NCBI GenBank assembly: GCA_951813535.1
Contig: OX638345.1
Coordinates: 3,340,608-3,404,607, forward strand
From: an uncultured Dehalococcoidia bacterium
GTDB lineage: Bacteria; Chloroflexota; Dehalococcoidia; Lucifugimonadales; UBA3495
Direction: 5' to 3'
Length of the DNA stretch: 64,000 nt
Of this stretch, positions 17,119 to 27,506 are shown in pieces. The first letter of the stretch is position 1. Each line of letters opens with the position of its first letter. The position numbers were made by a program, and so were the translations under genes. Below the pieces are notes generated by a model. It saw only the letters and a program-made list of their open reading frames with translations, was not told where the DNA came from and did no database searches.

Positions 17119-17313
17119 GTGGCTCGAGTTCCTGTTCAACACCGTCAGCCGCAACGCAACCATTACGGGTTCGAGCTGGGCTTCACATCCAACCTGCGCC
17201 GCAGATTCGTCGTGTGGTTACCCGCCGTGGTCACCAACGACCATTTGCTGACAGCCGGCCGTAGCGCCAAAATCCCCGGCATCGATAGACTCGTGACAAT
17301 CCCCAGCGACTGA
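17119..17313 (+). CDS. Possible small protein, 64 aa
   Basis: GTG 17119 opens a frame with YGFELGFTSNLRRRFVVWLP and AVVTNDHLLTAGRSAKIPG, which looks protein-like. It ends 17 bases before the nuclease start. Its 3' part lies within the segment duplicated at 13577-13598. An adjacent frame (AWLEFLFNTVSRN) may be its true N-terminus, implying a frameshift. No family recognised. Confidence 0.3.
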   Translation: MARVPVQHRQPQRNHYGFELGFTSNLRRRFVVWLPAVVTNDHLLTAGRSAKIPGIDRLVTIPSD

Positions 17314-17330
17314 CGCCGCGAGTTTCTCCC

Positions 17331-18221
17331 TTGCCTGCTACACCGCGCCCCTTCCCCTACATCTGGACCACCTGGCTAACCAAGCTACTTACCGGCGAAA
17401 GCTCCTGCGAATGGGCCGCATGGTTCAAGGCACACCACCAGGGCTACGAGAAGCAGCCTTCCGACTCGAACCTTGCTCAGTGGCAGATTGAGCATACTGC
17501 CCTGCTGGCCGAAACCAGGCACAAGTTCCTGGGCAGCGGTTACACCGTCCACGTCGAGGCCCAGAACGCGTTCCGCCTACACGGGCGCTCCGCCGTCCTC
17601 GCCGGGCAGCCCGACCTCATCATCGAGTCCAGCAGCGACAACATCCTGGTCATCGACGTCAAGACCGGCGCCGAACGCGCTTCACACGTCGCCCAGGTAA
17701 TGGTCTACATGTACGCCCTGCCTCGGGCTCTGGACCAATACAAAGGTGCTCGCATCGCAGGCGAGATTCACTATCCCAACCGCATCCAGCGGGTTCCCCG
17801 CGGTGGCTTGGACCAGGGATTCATGCACCGGTTCATCACACTCATCCACCGCGTAGCCGCGCCTGAACCACCTCAACCAGCACCCAGCGCCGCAGAATGC
17901 CGGTTCTGCGACATCACAATCGCCGACTGTCCCCGAACGGGTGGAGCAAGGGGCTCCGCCCAGCGGTGGGACTACGGACGACTTCTGATACCGATCCTCA
18001 CGCTCACGCGTACCCGGTTTGGTGTGGGTGGATGGCGAAGAGGTGGTGGGGCGGGTCGGGGGTGGCCAGGTAGTATTCGTAACCCAGGTTCAGGACACCC
18101 AGCTTGCCTCGGGAGCAGACCTGGCGTCGGAAAGTTGGCGATGCCCGTATGCCCAGCAGGATCAGCAGGCAACAGGCCAGCAGCAGTCCGACCAGCAATC
18201 GCTGCAGTCGGTCAGTGGTAG
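17331..18221 (+). CDS. Cas4/RecB-like PD-(D/E)XK nuclease with four-cysteine cluster, 3' end overwritten by IS4
   Basis: Starts at TTG 17331. SCEWAAWFKAHH contains Cys26; AGQPDLII contains the catalytic Asp95; VIDVKTG gives D109-x-K111; QVMVYMY gives the RecB-type QxxxY motif (122-126). Near the C-terminus Cys190, Cys193 and Cys200 (AECRFCDITIADCP) complete a four-cysteine set like the Fe-S cluster of Cas4, AddB and Dna2. Residues after about 224 are encoded by the inserted IS4 element (from 18003), so the last native residues are lost, but all recognisable motifs precede the insertion. There is no CRISPR array or cas1/cas2 here. A decayed paralogue lies at 13656. Confidence 0.72.
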   Translation: MPATPRPFPYIWTTWLTKLLTGESSCEWAAWFKAHHQGYEKQPSDSNLAQWQIEHTALLAETRHKFLGSGYTVHVEAQNAFRLHGRSAVLAGQPDLIIESSSDNILVIDVKTGAERASHVAQVMVYMYALPRALDQYKGARIAGEIHYPNRIQRVPRGGLDQGFMHRFITLIHRVAAPEPPQPAPSAAECRFCDITIADCPRTGGARGSAQRWDYGRLLIPILTLTRTRFGVGGWRRGGGAGRGWPGSIRNPGSGHPACLGSRPGVGKLAMPVCPAGSAGNRPAAVRPAIAAVGQW

Positions 18222-19183
18222 TTACGGTGCTGCGGTTGAGCCCGAAGCGTTGTTTGCCGTCCCTGAAATACTGCTCCGGCTGCATCCGCTTGCGATACAT
18301 CCGCACCGCCTGGCGATGGTCGGAGAGAGACGTGGCCAGATACCAAGGCTCCCGATGTCCGCGGGCCCAATAGAGCACCAGATTGATGACCACCGCTCCG
18401 TCGGACCGGTAAAGGGTTTGCGGCCAGAACAGGATCCGGCCTTTGCGCAGGGGATAGTCCCGCAGCCGACCGCGAAAGTCTGCGTTCGGTACCACCACGT
18501 CGCCCCGGAGGCGGATCACGTAGTCCACGGGGTAGCCGGTATGGCGGGGCATCTGTTGCACCAAACGGATCAGGCTGGCCCGGCCAAACCCACGGTCGGC
18601 CAACAGCAAAGGCCGGATGTTGGTGGGCAGGTGGCGCAACAGCCGGCCGATAAAGAACTCCTCCACTCGGTTCTGGGATGGGTCCAACTCTTCCGGCGTG
18701 GACACCCAACTCAGCAGGGGCAGCCCCCGACCTCGGAAACATACCGCGGCGAACAGGCCGTTGCGCCCCTGTCCCAGATCAGACCAGTCAATCATGATCG
18801 GGGTCAGCCCCCGCAGCTTGGCCGCCTGGCAGATGAGAGCTAGCAGCGCCGTCTGCACCGCGACGGTGTCAAAGCCGGTGTTGGACAGAAAGCGAAAGAG
18901 CCGCTTCTTACGGTGATGGTGGGAATAGGGCAGTTGAACCCGCCAGGCCCGCACCAACACCGATATGGCCAAAGAACGACGCTCCAGAATGGCCACGGTG
19001 AGTAATGCCAGATTAGTGCGACGGGTCGCCCGCAGCTGAGGCAGAGAATAGTTCAGAAACGTGGCGATGCGCTGATACCATGGCATGGTCGACCTCCCAG
19101 GTGGAAACGTGCTTGCTAACCCGTTCCTTACCCGGAGAGGCCGACCTTTTTCAACCCCTCAACTCAAAGTGGGTACGCGTGAG
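18003..19183 (-). mobile_element. IS4-family element, copy 1
   Basis: 1,181 bp bounded by CTCACGCGTACCC inverted repeats (18003-18015 and 19171-19183) with a 9-bp target duplication ATCCTCACG on both sides (17994-18002 and 19184-19192). It is apparently identical to the copy at 37528-38708, so transposition is recent. It splits the end of the Cas4/RecB-like gene and the end of an antisense decayed gene. Confidence 0.92.
18004..19086 (-). CDS. IS4-family transposase
   Basis: 360 residues starting MPWYQRIATFLNYSLPQLRA, behind GGGAGG. The DDE residues are expected in LTPIMIDWSDLGQG, in LLLADRGFGRASLI, and at the Glu of the Y-(2)-R-(3)-E-(6)-K signature, here YRKRMQPEQYFRDGKQRFG. The encoded protein is the same as that of the second copy. 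Length and motifs are normal, so it is probably active. Confidence 0.92.
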   Translation of the reverse strand: MPWYQRIATFLNYSLPQLRATRRTNLALLTVAILERRSLAISVLVRAWRVQLPYSHHHRKKRLFRFLSNTGFDTVAVQTALLALICQAAKLRGLTPIMIDWSDLGQGRNGLFAAVCFRGRGLPLLSWVSTPEELDPSQNRVEEFFIGRLLRHLPTNIRPLLLADRGFGRASLIRLVQQMPRHTGYPVDYVIRLRGDVVVPNADFRGRLRDYPLRKGRILFWPQTLYRSDGAVVINLVLYWARGHREPWYLATSLSDHRQAVRMYRKRMQPEQYFRDGKQRFGLNRSTVTTTDRLQRLLVGLLLACCLLILLGIRASPTFRRQVCSRGKLGVLNLGYEYYLATPDPPHHLFAIHPHQTGYA

Positions 19184-19838
19184 ATCCTCACGTCATTGCC
19201 GGCCCGCGGGACTCGTGGGACAATCCGCACCGTTTGCGCGCCGGGGCCCGCGCAAATGCGGAAGACGCCCATGAATGTGCTGCAGGGAATTGCCATGAGG
19301 GTTGCCGGGACCATCGCCGCTATCACCGCCGCCCCATGTGGCCTGCGCGGCAGAACCCGCTCGACATCCGACGCTCTCACCAGCAGCGTGTGGCCGGGAA
19401 CGTTGGTGATACCGGAACGCTGCAGCAGGCGCGATACCCGCTCCAGTCTCGGCGGCTGGTTGCGCGTCGCCACCACCGCACTCAACAACACCGGTTCCTC
19501 GTGGGCCCGGGCCTTGGCCGTCAGGAGCTAGTCTTCTCGAAGTTCCCGCAGCCAGTCGGTTTCCGCACGGGTGGGGACGTGGTCCAACGTGTGGTTCATG
19601 GGAGAGATGCCTTCCGGCGGCCAACACTGCGGGAAGGTCATCATCGGGCACGTAGGATTCCTCGCGCCAACCTCGCCAGGACTTGCATGATGCCCCGCTG
19701 GGTGAACTCGGGACGTTCGGCGGCCCGGGCCGCCAAGTCAACCATCCGGGCGAGGCCGCTCCCGTGGGCGTCCCTGCACCCAGGGTGGCTGGTGCGAAAC
19801 CAACCGGCGCCTCGGCCGCAATATCGACATTTGCTCAT
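19184..19838 (-). pseudogene. Decayed zinc-ribbon protein gene with frameshift, amber stop and IS insertion
   Basis: From ATG 19838 the frame reads MSKCRYCGRGAGWFRTSHPG with a C-x2-C pair and a third Cys, then LARMVDLAARAAERPEFTQR. Homology-like sequence continues in a second frame (SYVPDDDLPAVLAAG) and a third (LDHVPTRAETDWLRELRED), which meets an in-frame TAG and continues LLTAKARAHEEPVLLSAVVA. The pattern resembles bacterial proteins with an N-terminal zinc ribbon and repeated LxxEE..L..FRxRLxL modules. The 3' end lies across the IS4 insertion at 17972-18002. The assignment is by pattern memory only. Confidence 0.4.
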
Positions 19839-20055
19839 GCTCGTCTCACGGGTAAGACTGGGGCCATGATATGACGTCACGTAAGTTCCTGCCCTGCGGT
19901 GGGGCCGGGCGGCCGATGGCGCGTTCGGGGCCACCCGGGACACACTATCGAAACGATCTATCCCCGCGTATACCCGCACACGCGCAGCGTGGGTTATAGT
20001 CAAAGGCGCGAAGTAGACGGTGGCCAATCCGTCGCCGTCGGGTCAGCGCCGCTGA

Positions 20056-20607
20056 GTGAGCAGCATGGTAAGGGTTCAACTGGAACTGGACGCCGAGGTC
20101 GCCGACGTGATTTGCGCGCTGCGCCGGGTCAGCGGCGTGGCGCCCGACGTCGCTCGGAGCCCTGCCGGTCTGCAAACCGTCGGAGCGGAACGAAAGTCGG
20201 ACGAGCCCCCCACTGTTCCCGAGGGGCAGACGGTTACCACGAGCGCAGAGTTGACGCCCGCTCGGTGGACGGAGGAGTTGTCTGGCGACTTCATGGCGGG
20301 TCTTGATCCAGTGGCAAGGCGGATGATGCTCCACGTCTGGCGGGCTGGCGAAAGCGGCATCCACCGAAGCGCCCTGTGCCAGCGTACGGAGTTGACGCCG
20401 GCGGAGCTGCGCTCGTTGCTGATGCGGGTGGGGCACGCGCTGCAGCGGTTCCAGCGGGAACGGGGGATGACGCTGCCTCGGCCGGTGGTGGGCAACAGCC
20501 CGCTGCAAAGATATTTCGTTGATCCCGACTTCGCCGCAGTGGCGGCATCCTGGATGTTTGGCGAGAGGATTCCAGACCAGCTGGCCGATTTCCAGGAACG
20601 CCCTTGA
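20056..20607 (+). CDS. Hypothetical protein with possible winged-helix C-terminal half
   Basis: 183 residues from GTG 20056 (ATG 20065 is an alternative). The N-terminal strand MVRVQLELDAEVADVICALR is followed by a Pro/Thr-rich spacer. Residues about 85-165 have helix-turn-helix character (ARRMMLHVWRAGESGIHRSA, LTPAELRSLLMRVGHALQRF). Such proteins are common near mobile regions as regulators. I recognise no named family. Confidence 0.55.
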   Translation: MSSMVRVQLELDAEVADVICALRRVSGVAPDVARSPAGLQTVGAERKSDEPPTVPEGQTVTTSAELTPARWTEELSGDFMAGLDPVARRMMLHVWRAGESGIHRSALCQRTELTPAELRSLLMRVGHALQRFQRERGMTLPRPVVGNSPLQRYFVDPDFAAVAASWMFGERIPDQLADFQERP

Positions 20608-20667
20608 AGGATCCTCGTCGTTTGCCGTTTGGGAGAGCCAACTGTGCATGGGTTGTGGAATACGCGG

Positions 20668-20910
20668 ATGATGACGGTCGGCCTGTGGACCCTGCTGGCC
20701 TGCGAGGTGGACGCCGACGACCGGATGGTGCGTCGTCACGCCGGATGCCTGGCGGACCCCACCACCACGCTGCATCGGCTGAGCGTGCCCAGCGCCGGCG
20801 GGACTGTTGCGTTGCGCGCCGAGGCGGCGGAGGAACAGTTGCGTGGTCAATTGGAGTGCCACAGAGGTCACCATCAGAAAGATCACGGCCGACTAGGCCC
20901 GCTACTGTAA
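20668..20910 (+). CDS. Possible small protein, about 80 aa
   Basis: The frame begins MMTVGLWTLLACEVDADDRM and continues with VPSAGGTVALRAEAAEEQLR. No clear ribosome site is seen and a competing frame overlaps. It follows the 20056 gene by 60 bases. Confidence 0.25.
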   Translation: MMTVGLWTLLACEVDADDRMVRRHAGCLADPTTTLHRLSVPSAGGTVALRAEAAEEQLRGQLECHRGHHQKDHGRLGPLL

Positions 20911-21156
20911 ACAGGTGCGGACGCGGAGTGGATGGTTGGGGCACCGACCAGAGAGCGGATGATGTGGCATTTCCGCAATCGAGAAGATCTAAAACTGGCC
21001 GACGAAATCCGCCGTGAGCCTGGCAGGAGAGATCTCCGCACGGGGTAATTTACGTAATGACTATTGCGCGAATCATAGCGGTATCGATAAGGTGGAGCAC
21101 GCCGGAAGGGCTGGAAGGCGCATTGCCTCAATAAAAACGTTACTTTTATGAAGTGA
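20911..21156. other. No recognisable gene
   Basis: A short intergenic stretch with AT-richer bases around 21050-21150 before the IS630 remnant. No structure was found. Confidence 0.3.
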
Positions 21157-21620
21157 TTGCCGTCGCAAACAGTCATCGCCTCCTCCGACTGGAACTGGCA
21201 GGCGGTGGGCCGGTATGTGCAGGACCGCTTCGGGTTGGTGCTGAGCCGGAGTAGTTGTCTGAACTACCCGCACCGCTTGGGATTTGTGCTGAAACGGTCT
21301 AACAAGCGTTTGCGCAAGGCGGACCCAGTGTGGCGGTAAGCCTTTGCGGCGGAGTAGGTGGCTCTGACGGTCGCTGCTCGATGAACCGGGGGCAGGATAT
21401 TCTTCGCCGACGAGGCCCATTTCCGAGCGATGGCGACTTGAGGGGCCAATAGGTACTCAAGGGGGAACCCGCCCTGGCGGACTCCGCCCGCACCGCCATC
21501 GTAAGGCTGAAGATGGACAGCCGATGCAACAGCCACGCCAATGACTGCCCCCGTCTTCGCCCTCTTGGACATTGGCCTCAAGGACTGGCGCCAGATCATC
21601 GCAGTAGATGACGCACTCTC
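21157..21620 (+). pseudogene. IS630-family transposase remnant
   Basis: The frames read SDWNWQAVGRYVQDRFGLVL, then RSNKRLRKADPVWR, a stop, ALTVAAR, a stop, GGRIFFADEAHFRAMA (with the first DDE Asp region) and, after frame changes, TAPVFALLDIGLKDWRQII. These match successive parts of an IS630 transposase. Several stops and frameshifts make it inactive, and no terminal repeats are seen. Confidence 0.7.
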
Positions 21621-22066
21621 AAACCATTCACAGGACGCTGCCGCGCCGACTATTTCCTACGTAAATACAACGTTAGGCCCATTGGAATAGCGCCGTGGGT
21701 CAGTAACAATAGATACACAACGGCAGCGGGTGGTCGTCAGGGTGTTTGACGAAGGGAAAGGCGGCGACTCCTCGGTATGCCTATCAGCGCGCTTCTTGGG
21801 GCCACCAGCATGATCGAGGGCCCAGCCTCGAAGCGCCCAGGGATCTGAATTCCCCCGAGTGCTCCGACGTGGCGCGCCGGGAGTTTCACCCAGCACTGAT
21901 GATCCACAAGAGCTCCAGGCAAGGTGCCGCGAAAGGTTCAGGTTTTTACGCCACTGACCGCGCCCGTAAGCAGTAGCCCCATCGGTACAGGATGCCCAGG
22001 TCCGTCCACCAACCAACAAAACTTACCGACCACTAACCACAACATTCCAGACTAGGGAGGCACCCA
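21621..22066. other. Leader region of groES-groEL
   Basis: No protein-like frame. I looked for a CIRCE operator (TTAGCACTC-N9-GAGTGCTAA) and did not see one, so HrcA control cannot be claimed. Confidence 0.35.
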
Positions 22067-24053
<1,987 letters not shown>

Positions 24054-24186
24054 TCCCACTGAATCCAGCGGGAATTGCAGCCGGGGCGGTCACCGCGACT
24101 GCCTCGGCGTTGCGGCCCTGATCGCCGACCGTGTCCGTAACGCTTCAGGTTCTAAGGAAACCGGATAATTGAAGACACTGGAAGAG

Positions 24187-24323
24187 CTCGCGCGCACCCG
24201 TTTTCACCCGAACTGTCATTGCGAGCGCAGCGTGGCAATCTCGTTGCCGATTGAGTCGTTACGCAGGCAGCGAGATTGCCACGTCATTTCGCTGCTCGCG
24301 ATGACAAACTGGGTACGCGTGAG
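24187..24323. mobile_element. MITE with IS4-type terminal repeats
   Basis: 137 bp between CTCGCGCGCACCC (24187-24199) and GGGTACGCGTGAG (24311-24323). The right end is identical to the terminal 13 bp of the IS4 copies here and the left end differs from it at two positions. Imperfect 10-bp flanks (ACTGGAAGAG and ACGGGAAGAG) look like a target duplication. The interior is one large palindrome (TGTCATTGCGAGCGCAGC, TGGCAATCTCG against CGAGATTGCCA, GCTCGCGATGACA). It has no coding capacity and is probably mobilised by the IS4 transposase. Confidence 0.7.
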
Positions 24324-24573
24324 ACGGGAAGAGTGATTGAAACGACACTCCTGTCGCCCGGGGCAGCGTTTATTCAAGAGTTCTCTCAGGTCCAGTCACC
24401 AAGGCGCGCAGTCGAATTGCGCCGCGTCGCACATACTCGACACCGCTTGCTTCCTTGCCGATGGGCTGCGCCCGGCAGGATCGGCAGGAATGGACATCAC
24501 ACCCAAGCTGTCAGGACAGCAGCAGTCGTCCGCACCGACCGCGATCAACGCCAATCCAATAAGGAGGAAGGTC

Positions 24574-24780
24574 ATGTTCAGTGGTATCCCGATCATCAGA
24601 TTCGGTGCGACCGACGGCCGGAAGGCCAATGTTTTTATCAATAACCGACCCGCCGGAGCGATCCGGCGCTATGAAGGGACAATCTGGACCTATGAGCACA
24701 GTGGCCTCAGCCTGGTGGGTTCGCAGTTGGAGATCAGGCGGGCCATAGTGCGTCACCATCGGCCAGCGGTGGTTTCATGA
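24574..24780 (+). CDS. Small protein, 68 aa, unknown function
   Basis: ATG 24574 follows a strong AGGAGG-type site (AAGGAGGAAGG). The protein starts MFSGIPIIRFGATDGRKANV and continues FINNRPAGAIRRYEGTIWTY. The composition suggests a small beta-rich protein with a basic C-terminus (RRAIVRHHRP). No family recognised. The strong ribosome site argues that it is real. Confidence 0.6.
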   Translation: MFSGIPIIRFGATDGRKANVFINNRPAGAIRRYEGTIWTYEHSGLSLVGSQLEIRRAIVRHHRPAVVS

Positions 24781-24888
24781 TCGAGGCACTGGCCGCTGAG
24801 ATTATCGTCTGCGCTGCGCGGCGCTACATCGTCATGGGATCTTAAGACAACTGATCGACCGGCACTGGTCGGATCCATGGAGGCAAAA

Positions 24889-25428
24889 ATGGCGACTCCA
24901 GACGAACACGTACCAACACTGGGCCAGTCGGCCACCCCGGCCAGCAAGTCGCAGCAACAGTCCTGGGCCCAGGACCTGCTGGATACCATCAAAACCAACC
25001 GCTTGGACACGATCAGGACCAACCGCCGCCCCACAGCGTGGCTATCCCGACCACACTCCCAAAACGAAGCTGAGTTTCCGACGCTGGCCGCCGAGCTCAT
25101 GGCCAACGTCCATTCTGAACAGTACACGCCGGGAACCGGCGCAAATCACAGTGGTGGCCACCGCAGCAGCCGCGAAATCGCCATCGCCGCCCAGCAAGTC
25201 ATGGGCGACGCCCCGCCCAACATCCGCCACCAAATGGCGGCCGCGTTCGCCGTTCTGATCGTCGAGCCGGCCCGCGCCGCGGCCGAACGTCGGAAAGACC
25301 GCGACGTTCGCGTCAGGATCGCGGCCATGCAGGAGTTCATACGACTCCATCTGTTCAAAGGCGACGCCCAAGTCTACCTCTCCCGCCCCTTTGCCCAATT
25401 GGCCTGCATCGCCGAGCCAGACCGCTAG
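24889..25428 (+). CDS. Hypothetical protein, 179 aa
   Basis: GGAGG (24879-24883) places the start at ATG 24889 rather than the in-frame ATG 24877. The N-terminal 60 residues are polar and low complexity (ATPASKSQQQSWAQDLLDTI, then TNRLDTIRTNRRP). Residues about 90-170 are helical (SSREIAIAAQQVMGDAPPNI, AAERRKDRDVRVRIAAMQEF). No family recognised; same strand as the 68-aa gene 108 bases upstream. Confidence 0.6.
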   Translation: MATPDEHVPTLGQSATPASKSQQQSWAQDLLDTIKTNRLDTIRTNRRPTAWLSRPHSQNEAEFPTLAAELMANVHSEQYTPGTGANHSGGHRSSREIAIAAQQVMGDAPPNIRHQMAAAFAVLIVEPARAAAERRKDRDVRVRIAAMQEFIRLHLFKGDAQVYLSRPFAQLACIAEPDR

Positions 25429-25743
25429 ACGCCGCTGCACCGATCGGTCGGGGTCGCCAACGATTCATCAGGGTGGCGTGCTTGGGATACCACGCCCTCA
25501 CGGCTTCCGGCAGGAACGTCGCGGAATACGCGCGTAGGATCCCGCCGGTCCGGTTCACCAAGTCGGGTTACCTGCGCTCCAACGCGACGCGTACTTCTAC
25601 CGCGGCATACATGTAGAGATCGGCCGTGAGGGTTTTTTCATCGACATCGGTTTCCCCGGACCAACCACTCCCGGTGCAGGGTCAGCGTGGGCAGTTGAAA
25701 CGTCGGAGAAGGTCCATCGAACTGCATCGGCGACACCCTGGTC
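25429..25743. other. Degraded 5' part of the resolvase region
   Basis: No intact gene. The final 20 or so bases (reading CIGDTLV) continue the resolvase homology upstream of 25744; the catalytic N-terminus expected before it is absent or scrambled. Confidence 0.4.
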
Positions 25744-26127
25744 GTGCCCAAACTCGACCGCCTCGCCAGGTCCGTCCCGGATGTCCGCGCCATCGCCGAC
25801 CTGCTCCGGGAACGCGGCGTGAAACTGGCCCTTGGCCGGACCCTCTACGACCCGGACGATCCCATGGGCAAGATGTTCTTCAATATCCTCGCCACCTTCG
25901 CCGAGTTCGAAGCCGATCTCATCCGCATGCGCACCCGCGAGGGCATGGCCATCGCCCGCGACAAGGGGAAATTGCGCGGCAAGCAGCCCAAACTGTCCGA
26001 CCGTCAGCAGCGGGAACTCTGCCGCATGCACGCCACCGGCGAGTATTCCATCAGCGATCTCGCCGAGCTCTTCTCCGTCTCAAGACCAACCGTCTATCGC
26101 ACACTCAACCGACGCCACTCCCCTTAG
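25744..26127 (+). pseudogene. Serine recombinase (resolvase/invertase) fragment lacking the catalytic serine region
   Basis: The frame reads VPKLDRLARSVPDVRAIADL, then RGVKLALGRTLYDPDDPMGK and FNILATFAEFEADLIRMRTR, and ends with a helix-turn-helix (YSISDLAELFSVSRPTVYRT). These are the middle and C-terminal parts of a Tn3-resolvase-type small serine recombinase. The first 55-60 residues with the YxRVS active site are missing, so it is probably inactive. Remnant of a transposon or plasmid. Confidence 0.8.
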
Positions 26128-26172
26128 CGTACGATTCTGCCCCCTACCGGAATCGACCCGTACAGTGGATTC

Positions 26173-26976
26173 TCAATTGCTACTCGGGTGAGCGTCGAGC
26201 ATCTCGACTCGTACCTGCATTGCTCTGGGATACAGCGCCGGGCCAAACTGGTTGAACATCGCCACGTCCGCCGCATCGCGCCCATAAGCGACGGCAACTC
26301 GCCCTCCACGTGGAACGGCCTGCGTTGCATCGAAGGTGTACCAACGGCCACCTACGTACGCCTCGAACCAGGCGTGAAAATCCATCGGTTCGAGTTCGTG
26401 CAGATAGCCGACAACGATACGCGCTGGGATACAGAGACTGCGGGATAACGCGATGCCCAAATGAGTGAGCTCGCGGCATACGCCCTCGCGCTGCTGGTTG
26501 ACCTCGACTGCCGACATCTGAAAATTGCTGGAATCTGGATTGAAACGCACGGAGCTGCGGATCCACGCGACAATTCTAGCCACTTGATCGTAGCCGGGCT
26601 CGACGCCGTCTACGAGTTCCCTACCGAGGTCTGTAAACCGGTCGGACTCGCAATAACGGCTGGGAAGAAGATAGGTTAGAACCTCGTACGGCAGATTGTG
26701 CACCTCCTCAAATGGCGCGCCAGGCGACACGTCAATGCCGTCTGCGGTTGAAACGTCGGCAGATCTGCGGATAGAAAACTCACCTGGGGGTGCTATCAGC
26801 CGCTCGCACAGGTTGCCGTAACTGTCCGCATGCTCTGTGATCGGTACGCTTGGCGTCGACGTGCAGTCCTCATGCGCCACCCACTGTTGTGCTCCACTTC
26901 GAGGGCGGAGCATCAGGATAAAAGGCGTAGGGACGCTCACATCAAAGGTGATATCGCAACTTGTACGAAGCCACAT
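26173..26976 (-). CDS. Transglutaminase-like cysteine protease family protein
   Basis: 267 residues from ATG 26976, preceded by AAAGGAG. The N-terminal beta region starts MWLRTSCDITFDVSVPTPFI. The catalytic triad is visible: Cys167 in REGVCRELTHLGIALSRSLC, His201 in PMDFHAWFEAYV, Asp216 in RWYTFDATQ. VGYLHELEP between them is typical of bacterial transglutaminase-core proteins. These act as peptidases or amide-modifying enzymes, often linked to peptide ligases; no such partner is seen. Full length. Confidence 0.85.
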   Translation of the reverse strand: MWLRTSCDITFDVSVPTPFILMLRPRSGAQQWVAHEDCTSTPSVPITEHADSYGNLCERLIAPPGEFSIRRSADVSTADGIDVSPGAPFEEVHNLPYEVLTYLLPSRYCESDRFTDLGRELVDGVEPGYDQVARIVAWIRSSVRFNPDSSNFQMSAVEVNQQREGVCRELTHLGIALSRSLCIPARIVVGYLHELEPMDFHAWFEAYVGGRWYTFDATQAVPRGGRVAVAYGRDAADVAMFNQFGPALYPRAMQVRVEMLDAHPSSN

Positions 26977-27359
26977 TTCGACTCCTTTACTTGTCCAAAC
27001 CACGTCATCAGTTGGCTATGGTCCGGTGTTACAGGACGCCTTGTCAAGGACAGCGGCAAGATGTAACACTGCGCTGTCGATGGCCAGCGAAAAGCAACTG
27101 TGTTTGATATGGATCGACCGTCGCGTTCCAATTGCCGCCAGTCAGGAAAGGGGTCAGTGGCCATCCGGCGCAAATGTGGAACCATCCACTTACGGATTAC
27201 GGACGGTGGCGTCGATTAAACAGCGTTGAGGAACAGTTCACCAATGCCCTAAGCGGCACGGAGATTGTGGCCATTGCGGCCTTCGAGACCGGAGTTCACT
27301 ACATGGAATATACCGCCGCGACGGGCCAGACAATCCATCTGCCCCTTTAGGCCCGCGGG
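26977..27359. other. No convincing gene
   Basis: One plus-strand frame (27132-27350, with GTEIVAIAAFETGVHYMEYT near its end) has some protein character but no ribosome site. Nothing else was seen. Confidence 0.3.
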
Positions 27360-27506
27360 TCAACCCCACAATTGCCGGGATGCCAATGCTGCTCCTTCGG
27401 ACAGCGCCTCCAATTCGGCCCACATGATGGTGGGGTGAACCCGAGGATTGAACGCGCCCTGCGAAAACCCGCAGTCAGTGCCGGCCATCACGTTCTCCCG
27501 GCCCAC
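27360..27506 (-). pseudogene. C-terminal fragment of a MetE-like (cobalamin-independent methionine synthase II) protein
   Basis: The last 48 codons read ENVMAGTDCGFSQGAFNPRV followed by HPTIMWAELEALSEGAALAS and end RQLWG. This is the zinc-binding C-terminus (the Cys of GTDCGF is a metal ligand) of the MetE/epoxyalkane:coenzyme M transferase superfamily. The rest of the gene is cut off by an IS1182-type transposase fragment. Confidence 0.65.

Noticed and set aside
21621-22066. CIRCE operator before groES
   Set aside because: No TTAGCACTC-N9-GAGTGCTAA or close variant was found.
24054-24090. Possible terminator directly after groEL
   Set aside because: The stem TCCCACTG/CAGCGGGA has a mismatch and no T-run follows.
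27132-27350. 72-codon plus-strand frame
   Set aside because: Some protein-like residues near the end, but no ribosome site and no neighbours that support it.
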